Of a DNA stretch of 64,000 bases, positions 17,980 through 27,216 are shown piece after piece (position 1 is the stretch's first letter; each line of letters begins with the position of its first letter). The stretch is from Polynucleobacter rarus (GTDB lineage: Bacteria > Pseudomonadota > Gammaproteobacteria > Burkholderiales > Burkholderiaceae): positions 1,402,659 through 1,466,658 of the forward strand of contig NZ_NTGB01000001.1 of the NCBI RefSeq assembly GCF_003072505.1, written 5' to 3'. The notes beneath the pieces were generated by a model. That model was not told the origin of the DNA, searched no databases, and saw nothing but the letters and a program-made list of their open reading frames with translations. A program made the position numbers and the translations under genes.

Positions 17980-18918
17980 TTACTTTAGGTCAACTTTTTG
18001 TAATGCACTAGCAAAAGAATTGCCTAAAGTCGCCCCAAATCTTTTTGCTAAACGCTCAGCAACATTTTCTGTTTGCGTGTAATCAACCACATCAGTATAT
18101 TTAATTACATCTCTGGCGACTGATTCAACCGTGCCAAAATCATCAGCTAGACCCAGCTCGACTGCCTTTGATCCATTCCAAACCATGCCACTAAACATAT
18201 CAGGTGTCTCTTTCAAGCGCGTACCACGACCATCTTTGACAGCCTTAATAAACTGCTGATGGATTTCATCCAACATAGCTTGTATCGATTGGGTATTTTT
18301 CGGATTCTGTTTCATAAAGGGGTCTAACATGGCTTTATTTTCTCCAGCTGTTTGGACTCTGCGTTCCACTCCAACCTTGTCCATCAGACCAGTAAACCCA
18401 AATCCAGCCATAATAACCCCGATAGAACCAACCAAACTAGCTTTATCCACAAAAATCTTTTCACCAGCTGCAGCAATATAGTACCCACCTGAAGCACAAA
18501 TATCTTCTATGACAACATATAGGTGTTTTTCGGGATTTGCTTTTCGTAAGCGCATCATCTCGTCATAAATCATGCCAGATTGGACGGGAGAACCACCAGG
18601 GCTATTAATTTTTAATATGACACCGCCAACTTCTGGAGTTTCAAAGGCATTTTGTAACGCCATCATAATATCGGAGGCATTAGCCGAAGTTCCACTAGAA
18701 ATTTCACCATCTAATTTAATCAAAGCAGTATGGTGACTTAGTACAGAGGCACTTTTTTTAAAAGGGGCAAAGTAGGAATAAACCAGCGCAATCGTAATTG
18801 CCAACCCCAACAAACGCCAAAAAGTACGCCAACGACGATTACTCTGACGTTCTTTTAAATTTTCTTTCAATAAGTTTTCTAGGGCTGTTTTTTCCCAATT
18901 AGCGTCATTTGTAGTCAT
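17980..18918 (-). CDS. sppA: Signal peptide peptidase SppA (S49 family)
   Basis: The protein has 312 residues and is the short single-domain form. One N-terminal membrane anchor (about 33-50) is followed by the S49 catalytic domain with the nucleophile Ser143 (CASGGYYIA) and the Lys195 general base (ENKAMLDPF). The substrate-binding loop KINSPGGSPVQSG is at 103-115. It degrades remnant signal peptides in the inner membrane, downstream of LepB. In many Burkholderiales a Rieske protein gene sits between this gene and the HAD phosphatase; here the gap is only 73 bases. Confidence 0.95.
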   Translation of the reverse strand: MTTNDANWEKTALENLLKENLKERQSNRRWRTFWRLLGLAITIALVYSYFAPFKKSASVLSHHTALIKLDGEISSGTSANASDIMMALQNAFETPEVGGVILKINSPGGSPVQSGMIYDEMMRLRKANPEKHLYVVIEDICASGGYYIAAAGEKIFVDKASLVGSIGVIMAGFGFTGLMDKVGVERRVQTAGENKAMLDPFMKQNPKNTQSIQAMLDEIHQQFIKAVKDGRGTRLKETPDMFSGMVWNGSKAVELGLADDFGTVESVARDVIKYTDVVDYTQTENVAERLAKRFGATLGNSFASALQKVDLK

Positions 18919-18991
18919 ATCTATCCCTAGTTAATTCAACTATTTTAAGTAATCCAGTAAATTTTGCACGATTAGAGTGAATTTTCAATCG

Positions 18992-19651
18992 TTATTCCAT
19001 TAAAAAACGGCGAAGATCGTCTACATTATCAAAACAAGCTAGGGGTTCATGCGCCATCAGTTCTTCAGTAGAATGAGCACCATAGGTCATTCCGATCGCT
19101 CTCACACCAGCACTTTTCGCCATTTTTAGATCATGGGTGGTATCACCAATCATGACAATTTTATGAGCAGGTATAGCCCATTTTTCCATTAATTCTAGAA
19201 GCATTTGGGGGTGTGGCTTTGAACGGGTTTCATCGGCGGTTCTAGAGTCATGGAATAAATCATTCAATTGATGATTATCTAGGGATCGATTTAATCCGAC
19301 CCTCGGCTTTCCAGTTGCCACTGCCAATATGTGTCCATTTGCCTTTAAATCACTTAATAACTCTCGTATTCCTTCAAATAAGATGAGTTCGTGGTCTTTC
19401 CCAAGGTAATAATGCCTGAAACGCTCTAAAACGAGAGGATAATCTGCTTCAGCAACTGTTGGCATAGCAATACGAATCGATTCGATAATTCCAAGGCCAA
19501 TAACATGACTTGCCATTTGGTCTGATGGTACGGGCATTCCTAAATCACGGCAGGACTGTTGCATACATTCCACAATAGTTGGGGTGGAATTCATGATGGT
19601 GCCATCCCAATCCCAAATCACCATTTCAAATTTTTTAGTATTTTGTGTCAT
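18992..19651 (-). CDS. gph: HAD phosphatase, phosphoglycolate phosphatase-like
   Basis: The 219-residue HAD-IA enzyme has motif I DWDGT with Asp14 and Asp16, ATGKPR for motif II near 112, and GDTTHDLKMAKSAG for motif IV near 174. It probably hydrolyses phosphoglycolate or a similar small phosphoester. I chose the ATG at 19651: GGAAAGGG lies about 7 bases upstream, whereas the longer frame would need TTG at 19684, directly after the rluC stop and without a ribosome-binding site. It follows rluC, a widespread pairing. Confidence 0.88.
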   Translation of the reverse strand: MTQNTKKFEMVIWDWDGTIMNSTPTIVECMQQSCRDLGMPVPSDQMASHVIGLGIIESIRIAMPTVAEADYPLVLERFRHYYLGKDHELILFEGIRELLSDLKANGHILAVATGKPRVGLNRSLDNHQLNDLFHDSRTADETRSKPHPQMLLELMEKWAIPAHKIVMIGDTTHDLKMAKSAGVRAIGMTYGAHSTEELMAHEPLACFDNVDDLRRFLME

Positions 19652-19684
19652 CAATGACCCTTTCCAAGTAACTGGATAATGCAA

Positions 19685-20632
19685 TTATTTTCCATGGTGA
19701 ATTTCAAAGCCTTCTGGTGCAGGTGCGGAAATATTGAGTTTTTCTTTTGTAAGTGGGTGCGTAATGGCTAACTTATAGGCATGTAGCATAAGTCTCTTTG
19801 CCTTTACTGCTTTGTCCAACTCCAAAACACCATATTTATCATCACCTAAAATAGGGTATCCATGATGTTGTAAATGAACTCGAATTTGATGTGTTCTACC
19901 AGTTCGTAATTGGGCTTCTCCGACAAAACACTTGCCTCCGTGAGCCTGGCTGAGAAATTTTATCACTGTATGACTAGCTTGACCAAAATCTTCCACTCTA
20001 ACGCGTCTTTCGCCATTTGCCAAAATATATTTATGAAGTGGATATTTCAAGGGAATATGGCCAAGTCCTTCAGAAAAAGATCCATGGGCCACAAAAATAT
20101 AGCGTTTATCCATATTTCCGTTACGAATATCCTCGTGCAAGATCGTTAAAGCACTTCTTTTTTTGGCTAGCATCAAAATTCCGGAGGTATCTCGATCTAA
20201 ACGATGCACTAGCTCTAAGAATTTCAATTCAGGTTTAGCCATTCGCAAGGCCTCGATTAAACCCAAAGAAATTCCAGAACCCCCATGAACTGCAATACCA
20301 GAGGGTTTATTAACAATTAATAAGGCGTCATCTTCATAAAGGATTGGCAGATTTTGTACCATTTTGTCAGCATTTTGAATACTAACCGCTGATACAACTG
20401 CTGGACTTTCTGGACTAGCTACCCGAATTGGTGGAATTCGGATGATGTCCCCCGCCACAATTCGACTAGTCACATCGGCTCTTTTTTTATTGATTCGGAT
20501 TTCTCCGGAGCGAATAATGCGATAAATATGGCTTTTAGGTACCCCTTTACCCCATTTCATCAGAAAATTATCTAGTCTCTGCCCTTCCTCTTCCGGGGAA
20601 ATGGTAATAAATTGGACAGAATTTTCGGACAT
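19685..20632 (-). CDS. rluC: 23S rRNA pseudouridine synthase (955/2504/2580)
   Basis: The 315-residue protein has an N-terminal S4 RNA-binding domain (about 18-75, GQRLDNFLMKW) and the RluA-family catalytic domain with HRLDRDTSG, where Asp146 is the nucleophile. GRTHQIRVHL and LDKxxxR-type C-terminal motifs are present. It makes three pseudouridines in the peptidyl-transferase region of 23S rRNA. It is divergent from rne across 476 bases; this rluC/rne divergence is conserved in proteobacteria. Confidence 0.95.
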   Translation of the reverse strand: MSENSVQFITISPEEEGQRLDNFLMKWGKGVPKSHIYRIIRSGEIRINKKRADVTSRIVAGDIIRIPPIRVASPESPAVVSAVSIQNADKMVQNLPILYEDDALLIVNKPSGIAVHGGSGISLGLIEALRMAKPELKFLELVHRLDRDTSGILMLAKKRSALTILHEDIRNGNMDKRYIFVAHGSFSEGLGHIPLKYPLHKYILANGERRVRVEDFGQASHTVIKFLSQAHGGKCFVGEAQLRTGRTHQIRVHLQHHGYPILGDDKYGVLELDKAVKAKRLMLHAYKLAITHPLTKEKLNISAPAPEGFEIHHGK

Positions 20633-21108
20633 GGTTGAACTTTTTAAACAGTTATTAATATGGTAATCGGAATTGATTTACTTTTCAGCGCAACTTTGAC
20701 ATATAATCAGAGGGTTATTGTCAAGACAATGTGTGCGATAGAGAACTAACAGGATCAATTAAATTTCTGATCATTGTGTTCTTGCTACATTAGACCAAAG
20801 AATAACATTATAGCTAGGGAAGGCAAATAATTCCCCAAGGTAACTCCCCCCTTGTTGAAATGAGGAGAAGAAATGAAAGCTAGCGTGTTGCCAGCAAAGA
20901 GTTGTTAACAGATTTTAATTGAACGCCATAAGTTACTCAAATTAAGCTAACTGGGCGAGCATCCTTTCGCTAATAGATTCAAGAATATTTATTAGCACAT
21001 GCAAGGCAAGAGATAAATACATCACTACCTTGTTAAATTTCGCAATCTGCGATGATGTATCTGTTGAACATTCTTCTAGACACATGCCCTTTCTACTAAG
21101 GAATAGAT
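20633..21108 (+). promoter_or_regulatory. rluC/rne intergenic region with a long rne leader
   Basis: This 476-base stretch is the only long gap in the window. A TATAAT (20702-20707) directly follows TTGACA (20696-20701), and TTGACA/TGTCAA (20719-20724) form a dyad over it. If this -10 is used, the rne leader is about 395 nt. A perfect 8-bp stem, ATACATCA (21017-21024) with TGATGTAT (21053-21060), contains an inner TCGCA/TGCGA hairpin close to the rne start. A short ORF lies in the middle. RNase E usually cleaves its own leader to limit its synthesis, and this leader could do the same. I recognise no known ncRNA family. Confidence 0.6.
20873..20908 (+). CDS. Possible 11-codon upstream ORF in the rne leader
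   Basis: ATG at 20873 is preceded by GAGGAGAAGAA, one of the best Shine-Dalgarno sequences in this window. It opens an 11-codon frame (MKASVLPAKSC) that stops at TAA 20906-20908. A run of C residues just upstream (ACTCCCCCC) could pair with the GAGGAG and hide it. No homology can be judged at this length; this may be chance. Confidence 0.3.
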   Translation: MKASVLPAKSC

Positions 21109-23751
21109 ATGAAAAGAATGTTATTTAATGCAACTCAACAGGAAGAGTTACGCGTAGCGATTGTAGATGGTCAAAAACTAGTAGATTTAGATATTGAATC
21201 AGCCGGCCGTGAACAACGTAAAGGAAATATATATAAAGGTGTAATTACTCGAATTGAACCTTCCCTCGAAGCTTGCTTTGTTAATTACGGAGAAGAGCGT
21301 CACGGCTTCTTGCCATTCAAAGAAGTTGCTCGTAGTTATTTTGCTGAAGGTGTCGACCTTAAAAAAGTAACTATCAAGGAAGCTTTAAAAGAAGGTCAAG
21401 AAATTATTGTCCAAGTAGAAAAAGAAGAACGTGGCAATAAAGGGGCAGCCCTCACTAGTTTTATCTCCCTAGCAGGTCGTTATTTGGTATTAATGCCGAA
21501 CAATCCTAGAGGTGGTGGAGTTTCTCGTCGTATTGAAGGCGAAGATCGTCAAGAGTTACGCGAAGCAATGGCCCAACTCGAAATCCCGAATGGCATGAGC
21601 ATTATTGCTAGAACTGCTGGTATTGGCCGTGATGCGCAAGAATTACAGTGGGATTTGAGTTATTTGATGCAGTTGTGGACTGCTATTGATTCTGCAGCAC
21701 AATCTAATTCAGCTCCATTACTTATCTATTTAGAATCAAGTTTGGTGATTCGAGCAATTCGTGATTATTACCAACCCGATATCGGCGAAATTTTGATCGA
21801 TACGGAAGATATTTTCGAGCAAGCTCAGTCATTTATGTCAGTGGTAATGCCTGACAACATGAACCGGGTCAAACGTTACCAAGAAGACGTTCCCCTCTTT
21901 TCTCGCTTTCAAATAGAACATCAAATTGAAACTGCCTATTCCAGAACTGTCAATTTACCATCTGGCGGGGCAATTGTGATTGACCATACTGAAGCGCTAG
22001 TTTCAGTTGATGTGAACTCAGCCCGTGCGACTCGTGGCTCTGATATTGAAGAAACAGCTACTAGAACCAATTTAGAAGCAGCGGACGAGATTGCAAGACA
22101 AATGCGATTACGTGATTTGGGTGGCTTAATTGTGATCGATTTCATTGATATGGAATCGCCAAAAAGTCAAAAGGACGTAGAGAATCGAATTAAAGATGCC
22201 CTCAAACATGACCGTGCTAGGGTTCAAACTGGAAAAATCTCCAAATTTGGTTTAATGGAAATTTCTCGTCAACGACTCCGACCTGCTTTATCGGAAGGAA
22301 CCCATGTAACCTGTCCAAGATGTACAGGGACAGGCCATATTCGCGACACGGAATCCTCAGCTCTTCAAGTCCTGCGTATTATTCAAGAAGAAAGTATGAA
22401 AGAGAATACGGCGGCTATTCATTGTCAAGTCCCCGTTGATGTAGCAGCTTTCTTATTAAATGAAAAGCGTTCTGAAGTAATCAAGATTGAGTCTCGCTCG
22501 AAAGTCAATGTCTTGTTAATTCCGAACAAGTATTTAGAAACTCCCCATTACAAACTAGAGCGCTTAAAACACGACGATCCACGTTTAGACAACCTACAAG
22601 CAAGTTATGCGATTGCTGAAGAAGTATCAAAAGCAATGGAAGAAGATACGATTGTTAGTCGTCGCGCACAAGATATCAAACCAAGTCCTGTAGCTGCTGT
22701 AAAGGGAATCACGCCAAGTCAACCGGCTCCTGCATCAACTCCAAAAGTAAATGCGCAACAAGTTACGGCAGATACTCCGAGTATTGGCATCATTGGCTTT
22801 ATCAAAAAATTATTTGGTGGTAGTAAGCCAGTAGCACCAACCCCAGTAGTAGTTGTAGAGGCTCCTAAACCTAAGTATCCCAATCCTAGAAGAGGAAAAG
22901 GCAAGGGACGTAACTCTGGTAATCGTGTCAATAAAACCACTGATGAAGATGCAGTCATAGATCCATCAACAACTGAAGCTACATCCGATAAAGCGGAAAC
23001 AAATCGGGGTAATGGACGTCGTAATGCAAATCCACGTAATGAGGGCCGTAAAAACCAGCCACGCGAGTCAGGTGCTGATGAAACGAATACCGATACTAGT
23101 GATACTGGAACTGCTCAAACCACGGATTTATCTACGAATGAGACTGGTGAAGAAAAACGTAAGAGCCGTAACCGTCGCAATAGAAACCGCGGACGAGATA
23201 AAGCAGATCGCACAAATCAAGAAACAAGTCCTGAGTCGGTTCAAGCAAGAACCACTAGTGATACTCAAGCAGTAAGTGATTCTGCACCTGTGGTCCAAGA
23301 AATAAAGGCTAGAGAGTTCGAGTCTGGATTAACCAATCCATCATCAACGGCCTCAGTAATCTCTGAGAGTTCCATAGCTGAAGAAAATAAGGCTGTAATA
23401 AGTCAAGAGGCTACTCCCGTAATTCAGCAAGTGGCAACTATCCAGACTCCACCTAGCTCAACGGTGATTAATACTCCTAAACCTGAGCCAGTAGCATTAA
23501 AAGTGAAAGCCTTACCGCAAGTCGTCCCAACCATCTTAGATCGCTCTAGCTTAGATGAAGTGTTAAATCAAGTTGGTCTCATTTGGGTAGATACAAATCC
23601 TGTCAAACACGAAGAAGTTTTGGCGCAAATTGCTGCTGAACCAAAGCCCATTCATGTCCCAAGAGTGATCAAACCCTCAGCAGAACTCCCCTCAGGGCCA
23701 ATGATTTTGGTTGAAACTGGCGGTCAAGAGCGCGCTATTGAATTAAAGTAA
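21109..23751 (+). CDS. rne: Ribonuclease E
   Basis: The protein has 880 residues. An S1 domain (about 35-120) with the 5' sensor is followed by the DNase I-like catalytic domain with Asp301 and Asp344, then the zinc-link CPRC (Cys402, Cys405). Residues 1-510 form the catalytic half. The C-terminal half is low-complexity and disordered. It has an amphipathic [13 protein letters not shown] (about 559-571) that matches the membrane-targeting segment of E. coli RNase E, and Arg/Asn-rich RNA-binding patches ([27 protein letters not shown]). It would act as the degradosome scaffold and in rRNA, tRNA and mRNA processing. AAGGAATAGAT precedes the ATG. Confidence 0.97.
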   Translation: MKRMLFNATQQEELRVAIVDGQKLVDLDIESAGREQRKGNIYKGVITRIEPSLEACFVNYGEERHGFLPFKEVARSYFAEGVDLKKVTIKEALKEGQEIIVQVEKEERGNKGAALTSFISLAGRYLVLMPNNPRGGGVSRRIEGEDRQELREAMAQLEIPNGMSIIARTAGIGRDAQELQWDLSYLMQLWTAIDSAAQSNSAPLLIYLESSLVIRAIRDYYQPDIGEILIDTEDIFEQAQSFMSVVMPDNMNRVKRYQEDVPLFSRFQIEHQIETAYSRTVNLPSGGAIVIDHTEALVSVDVNSARATRGSDIEETATRTNLEAADEIARQMRLRDLGGLIVIDFIDMESPKSQKDVENRIKDALKHDRARVQTGKISKFGLMEISRQRLRPALSEGTHVTCPRCTGTGHIRDTESSALQVLRIIQEESMKENTAAIHCQVPVDVAAFLLNEKRSEVIKIESRSKVNVLLIPNKYLETPHYKLERLKHDDPRLDNLQASYAIAEEVSKAMEEDTIVSRRAQDIKPSPVAAVKGITPSQPAPASTPKVNAQQVTADTPSIGIIGFIKKLFGGSKPVAPTPVVVVEAPKPKYPNPRRGKGKGRNSGNRVNKTTDEDAVIDPSTTEATSDKAETNRGNGRRNANPRNEGRKNQPRESGADETNTDTSDTGTAQTTDLSTNETGEEKRKSRNRRNRNRGRDKADRTNQETSPESVQARTTSDTQAVSDSAPVVQEIKAREFESGLTNPSSTASVISESSIAEENKAVISQEATPVIQQVATIQTPPSSTVINTPKPEPVALKVKALPQVVPTILDRSSLDEVLNQVGLIWVDTNPVKHEEVLAQIAAEPKPIHVPRVIKPSAELPSGPMILVETGGQERAIELK

Positions 23752-23780
23752 TTGATTGCACTTAACTAGATAATTTGAAA

Positions 23781-24902
23781 ATGAGTAAAACTATTCCGAT
23801 TACATCACTCGATGATTTAAAGAGTAGTTTTACCACCCTACCCATCATTCCAAAGGAGCTAAAAGCTCCGGTAGGATTATTGCAAGATGCCCATGGTCGA
23901 CTATTACATGACTTGAGAATATCTGTCACTGATCGATGTAATTTTCGCTGTTCCTATTGCATGCCAAAGGAAATTTTCACAAAACAATATAACTATTTAG
24001 GTCAGTCAGAGTTACTCAGCTTTGAGGAAATTATCCGCCTTGCGGGAATATTTATTGGTCATGGTGTTGAAAAGATTCGTCTGACAGGTGGTGAGCCTCT
24101 GTTAAGAAAAGGCATTGAAGATCTCGTAAGTATGCTCAGTGTCATGAAGACTCCCTCGGGAAAACCTATTGACCTGACACTTACGACCAATGGAAGTCTT
24201 CTACAGAAAAAAGCAAAGGCCCTATTTGACGCTGGCCTCAGTCGAGTAACAGTGAGTTTAGACGGTATCAATGATGCAGTATTTCGTCAAATGAATGATG
24301 TTGATTTCCCAGTCCAAGATGTATTAGACAGTATTGAAACTGCTTCCCTAGTAGGCTTTAAGAATATTAAAGTCAATATGGTGGTTAAAAAAGGGGTCAA
24401 TGAACATGAGATTTTGCCCATGGTCGAGCATTTTCGAAATAGTGGCGTAATTTTACGTTTTATCGAATATATGGACGTAGGAAATACAAATGGTTGGCAA
24501 ATGTCTGAAGTAGTCCCATCCCAATCAGTGATAGATTTAATTAACGAAAAATACCCAATTGTCCCAGTTGAGCAAGGATACTCTGGGGAAGTTGCGCAAA
24601 AGTGGCAATTTGTAGATGGGTCTGGTGAAATCGGCGTTATTTCTAGCGTTACTCAGGCCTTTTGTAGCACTTGTACTAGAGCACGGATTTCGATGGAAGG
24701 TAAATTATTTCTCTGTTTATTTGCTAACACTGGTTTTGATTTAAAGCAATTGTTAAGAACCAATGTAAGCGATCTTGAAATTAGTAATGCGATTGCAAAT
24801 ATTTGGCAGGGAAGGCAAGATCGCTATTCTGAACTGAGAGGCAAAATTCATGCAGGAGAAATTTCTCATGCAAAAGTTGAAATGTCTTATATAGGTGGCT
24901 AG
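23781..24902 (+). CDS. moaA: GTP 3',8-cyclase (molybdenum cofactor)
   Basis: The protein has 373 residues. The radical-SAM cluster CNFRCSYC has Cys at about 53, 57 and 60. The second [4Fe-4S] site comes from FCSTC plus a Cys about 13 residues later (KLFLC), and the chain ends in the usual glycine-rich tail (here SYIGG). It converts GTP to cyclic dehydro-GTP in the first step of molybdopterin synthesis. I chose the ATG at 23781 over TTG at 23775. The mobA GTG overlaps its stop by one base. MoaC, MoaD and MoaE are not in this window. Confidence 0.96.
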   Translation: MSKTIPITSLDDLKSSFTTLPIIPKELKAPVGLLQDAHGRLLHDLRISVTDRCNFRCSYCMPKEIFTKQYNYLGQSELLSFEEIIRLAGIFIGHGVEKIRLTGGEPLLRKGIEDLVSMLSVMKTPSGKPIDLTLTTNGSLLQKKAKALFDAGLSRVTVSLDGINDAVFRQMNDVDFPVQDVLDSIETASLVGFKNIKVNMVVKKGVNEHEILPMVEHFRNSGVILRFIEYMDVGNTNGWQMSEVVPSQSVIDLINEKYPIVPVEQGYSGEVAQKWQFVDGSGEIGVISSVTQAFCSTCTRARISMEGKLFLCLFANTGFDLKQLLRTNVSDLEISNAIANIWQGRQDRYSELRGKIHAGEISHAKVEMSYIGG

Positions 24903-25510
24903 TGAAAAAAATTGATGTAAAAGAGATTACTGCATTAATCTTGTGTGGTGGGCAAGCTCAACGGATGGGCGGGCAAGATAAAGGACTGATCCGACTTCAA
25001 AATAAAGCACTCGTTGCCTGGGCAATTGATCGTTGCAAAGATCAAGTGGGCTCTATATTACTGAATGCGAACCGACATATTGACCAATATCAAATTTTTG
25101 GCTGGCCTGTCACAAGTGATATAACCCCTGACTACCCTGGACCTCTGGCTGGATTTCAGGTTGGTTTAACCAAAGCCTCAACGCCCTACGTGCTCATCCT
25201 TCCCTGCGATACCCCCTTACTTCCAGTTGATTTAGTCGAAAGACTCTCACAAGCAATGACTCAATCCGAAGTTGACTGCACTTATGCGATGACTATTGAG
25301 AATGGTAAGGAACAAGTTCATCCCGTCTTTTGTTTATTAAAAAAAACGACTTTAGAAAGCTTGAATCTTTTTTTACAAACTGGACAACGAAAAATTGATC
25401 GATGGTTTGCTTCCTTATCACATCAAAAAGTACTATTTGACGATCCTAAGGCCTTTCTGAATATCAATACTCCTGAAGAGTTATTGCAAATTGAACAAAG
25501 CTTGCTATGA
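24902..25510 (+). CDS. mobA: Molybdenum cofactor guanylyltransferase
   Basis: The protein has 202 residues. The nucleotide-binding motif LILCGGQAQRMGGQDKGL (about 11-28) and PCDTPLLP near 100 identify MobA. It adds GMP to Mo-molybdopterin for enzymes of the DMSO-reductase type, which implies that such an enzyme is encoded elsewhere. The start is GTG at 24902, whose G is shared with the moaA stop TAG. The stop overlaps the moeA start by 4 nt, so the three genes form a tight operon. Confidence 0.93.
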   Translation: MKKIDVKEITALILCGGQAQRMGGQDKGLIRLQNKALVAWAIDRCKDQVGSILLNANRHIDQYQIFGWPVTSDITPDYPGPLAGFQVGLTKASTPYVLILPCDTPLLPVDLVERLSQAMTQSEVDCTYAMTIENGKEQVHPVFCLLKKTTLESLNLFLQTGQRKIDRWFASLSHQKVLFDDPKAFLNINTPEELLQIEQSLL

Positions 25511-26829
25511 TGCCCAGTAAACTTCCCTCCTTAGATACTTTTCAAGACGAGTGGCAAAGTAAGCTTGGATCTGATTTATTTAACCCGAAGTCATTAGGTC
25601 TAGATGCCGCGTTAGACTTCATGCGTGGCTACACACAAACCCGCTTGAGTCAGTTAAAGGTTAAGAAAATTCCCATCGAAGAAGCTTTTGGTAGAGTCTT
25701 AGCGGTAGATATAAAAGCCTCAATGAATGTACCAGTTGCTAATAACTCGGCCATGGACGGCTATGCCTTTCACAGCCAGGTGCTTCAGGGTGATTTGTCA
25801 GAAATTCAATTAAATGTGATTGGCAAACAATTTGCCGGCGATATGTTGCAGGATTTTTCGAACTTTCAGCCCGCAAGCCAAGCAATCCAAATCACGACCG
25901 GCGCTCTTCTGCCACCTGTTTGTGATACGGTCATTCCTCAAGAGTGGGTTCAGCACGAAAATGCTGTCATTACCTTCCCCAAAAATAAGATTCGTGGACA
26001 TGAAAATTGTCGAATGATGGGCGAAGATTTAAAGATTGGAGAAATTGTCTTATCCAAAGGTCGGCGTCTAAAGGCAAGCGATCTGGGCATGCTTGCATCC
26101 ATGGGTTTGAGTGATGTTGAGGTTTACGATCAATTAAAGGTTGCCATCTTTTCTACTGGAAACGAGGTAACTCCTCTAGGGGAACCCTTATTACCAGGGC
26201 GAGTTTACGATAGTAATCGATTTACCTTAATTGGCCTATTACATGACCTAAATATCCAATTACTAGATTTTGGTATCGTCAAAGATGATGCAGAGGCTCT
26301 CAAAATTGCCTTCTCAAAGGCAGCAGATCAAGCGGATATCATTATTACTTCAGGGGGTGTTTCTGTTGGAGAAGCAGACTTCACAAAACATGTAATGCGA
26401 GAGTTAGGAGATGTGGCTTTTTGGACTCTAGCGATTAAGCCGGGACGTCCCATGGCATTTGGCAAAATAGTCCAACCCAAAAGTGAATCTATTTTATTTG
26501 GCTTACCTGGCAACCCTGTAGCAGTCATGATTACTTTTTTACAATTTGTGCGCCCCATGATTGAGTTTTTAAGTGGTGCTAATACAACTAAAAAAGTTTC
26601 ACTTGTTGCAAAATTGAAAGTTCCTTTTAAAAAACGGGTTGGTCGGACAGAGTTTTTGAGAGCGCGGCTTTCAACTGATTTCTCAGGCCAATTATGGGTT
26701 GAGCCCTATAAAAATCAAGGCTCAGGTGTTCTTAGCTCAATGAGTCAAGCAGATTGCTTAATTGTCTTATCTGCCCAAACTTCTTCGATAGAAGAAGGTG
26801 CTCTGGTAAATATAGAAATGCTTTTGTAA
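25507..26829 (+). CDS. moeA: Molybdopterin molybdenumtransferase
   Basis: The 440-residue protein inserts molybdate into adenylylated molybdopterin. Visible family motifs are PVANNSAMDGYAF (about 77-89), TTGALLP near 134, FSTGNEV near 216, TSGGVSVGEADF near 279, and IKPGRPMAFG followed by GLPGNPVAVMI near 338. The N-terminal 40 residues are a variable extension. The product of mog, needed for the preceding adenylylation step, is encoded about 6 kb downstream. Confidence 0.96.
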   Translation: MMPSKLPSLDTFQDEWQSKLGSDLFNPKSLGLDAALDFMRGYTQTRLSQLKVKKIPIEEAFGRVLAVDIKASMNVPVANNSAMDGYAFHSQVLQGDLSEIQLNVIGKQFAGDMLQDFSNFQPASQAIQITTGALLPPVCDTVIPQEWVQHENAVITFPKNKIRGHENCRMMGEDLKIGEIVLSKGRRLKASDLGMLASMGLSDVEVYDQLKVAIFSTGNEVTPLGEPLLPGRVYDSNRFTLIGLLHDLNIQLLDFGIVKDDAEALKIAFSKAADQADIIITSGGVSVGEADFTKHVMRELGDVAFWTLAIKPGRPMAFGKIVQPKSESILFGLPGNPVAVMITFLQFVRPMIEFLSGANTTKKVSLVAKLKVPFKKRVGRTEFLRARLSTDFSGQLWVEPYKNQGSGVLSSMSQADCLIVLSAQTSSIEEGALVNIEMLL

Positions 26830-26898
26830 CATTTCCAATATAATTCCTACAATAATAAATTTTATAACGCCATCGTTACCACAAACCGGATTGTAGTT

Positions 26899-27213
26899 AT
26901 GAGCAGTAGTAAGAGAGAAATCATTTCAGTTGACCCCATACATACGGCTAAAACCTTAGTTTTAGTTTATTTGTGTTTTTCATTACCAATCATTGGCTTA
27001 TTCTTCTTTGACGCCTATTTTCGATACGGCGAAATCCCTCTATTTGTGGTTCTTTACGGGGTATTTTTAAACGTTATTTTTGGTTTTTCTATTCTTTGGT
27101 TGGCGTGTAAAGTTTACAACTGGGTTGCTGGTAAATTTGGAGGGATTGAGCTGGACTTAAAAGAAATTCCAGTTGAACAACCTACCTCCAAAGAAAACTC
27201 AAGCCAAAATTAA
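26899..27213 (+). CDS. Small two-helix membrane protein, unknown function
   Basis: The protein has 104 residues. A short polar N-terminus is followed by two hydrophobic helices (about 17-38 and 46-73) joined by DAYFRYGEIPL. A polar acidic tail (ELDLKEIPVEQPTSKENSSQN region) follows. I do not recognise a family. It follows moeA after 69 bases on the same strand and ends 3 bases before the convergent dehydrogenase gene. Codon use looks like its neighbours. The gene is probably real because the hydrophobic pattern is coherent and it fills the space neatly. Confidence 0.65.
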   Translation: MSSSKREIISVDPIHTAKTLVLVYLCFSLPIIGLFFFDAYFRYGEIPLFVVLYGVFLNVIFGFSILWLACKVYNWVAGKFGGIELDLKEIPVEQPTSKENSSQN

Positions 27214-27216
27214 AGA

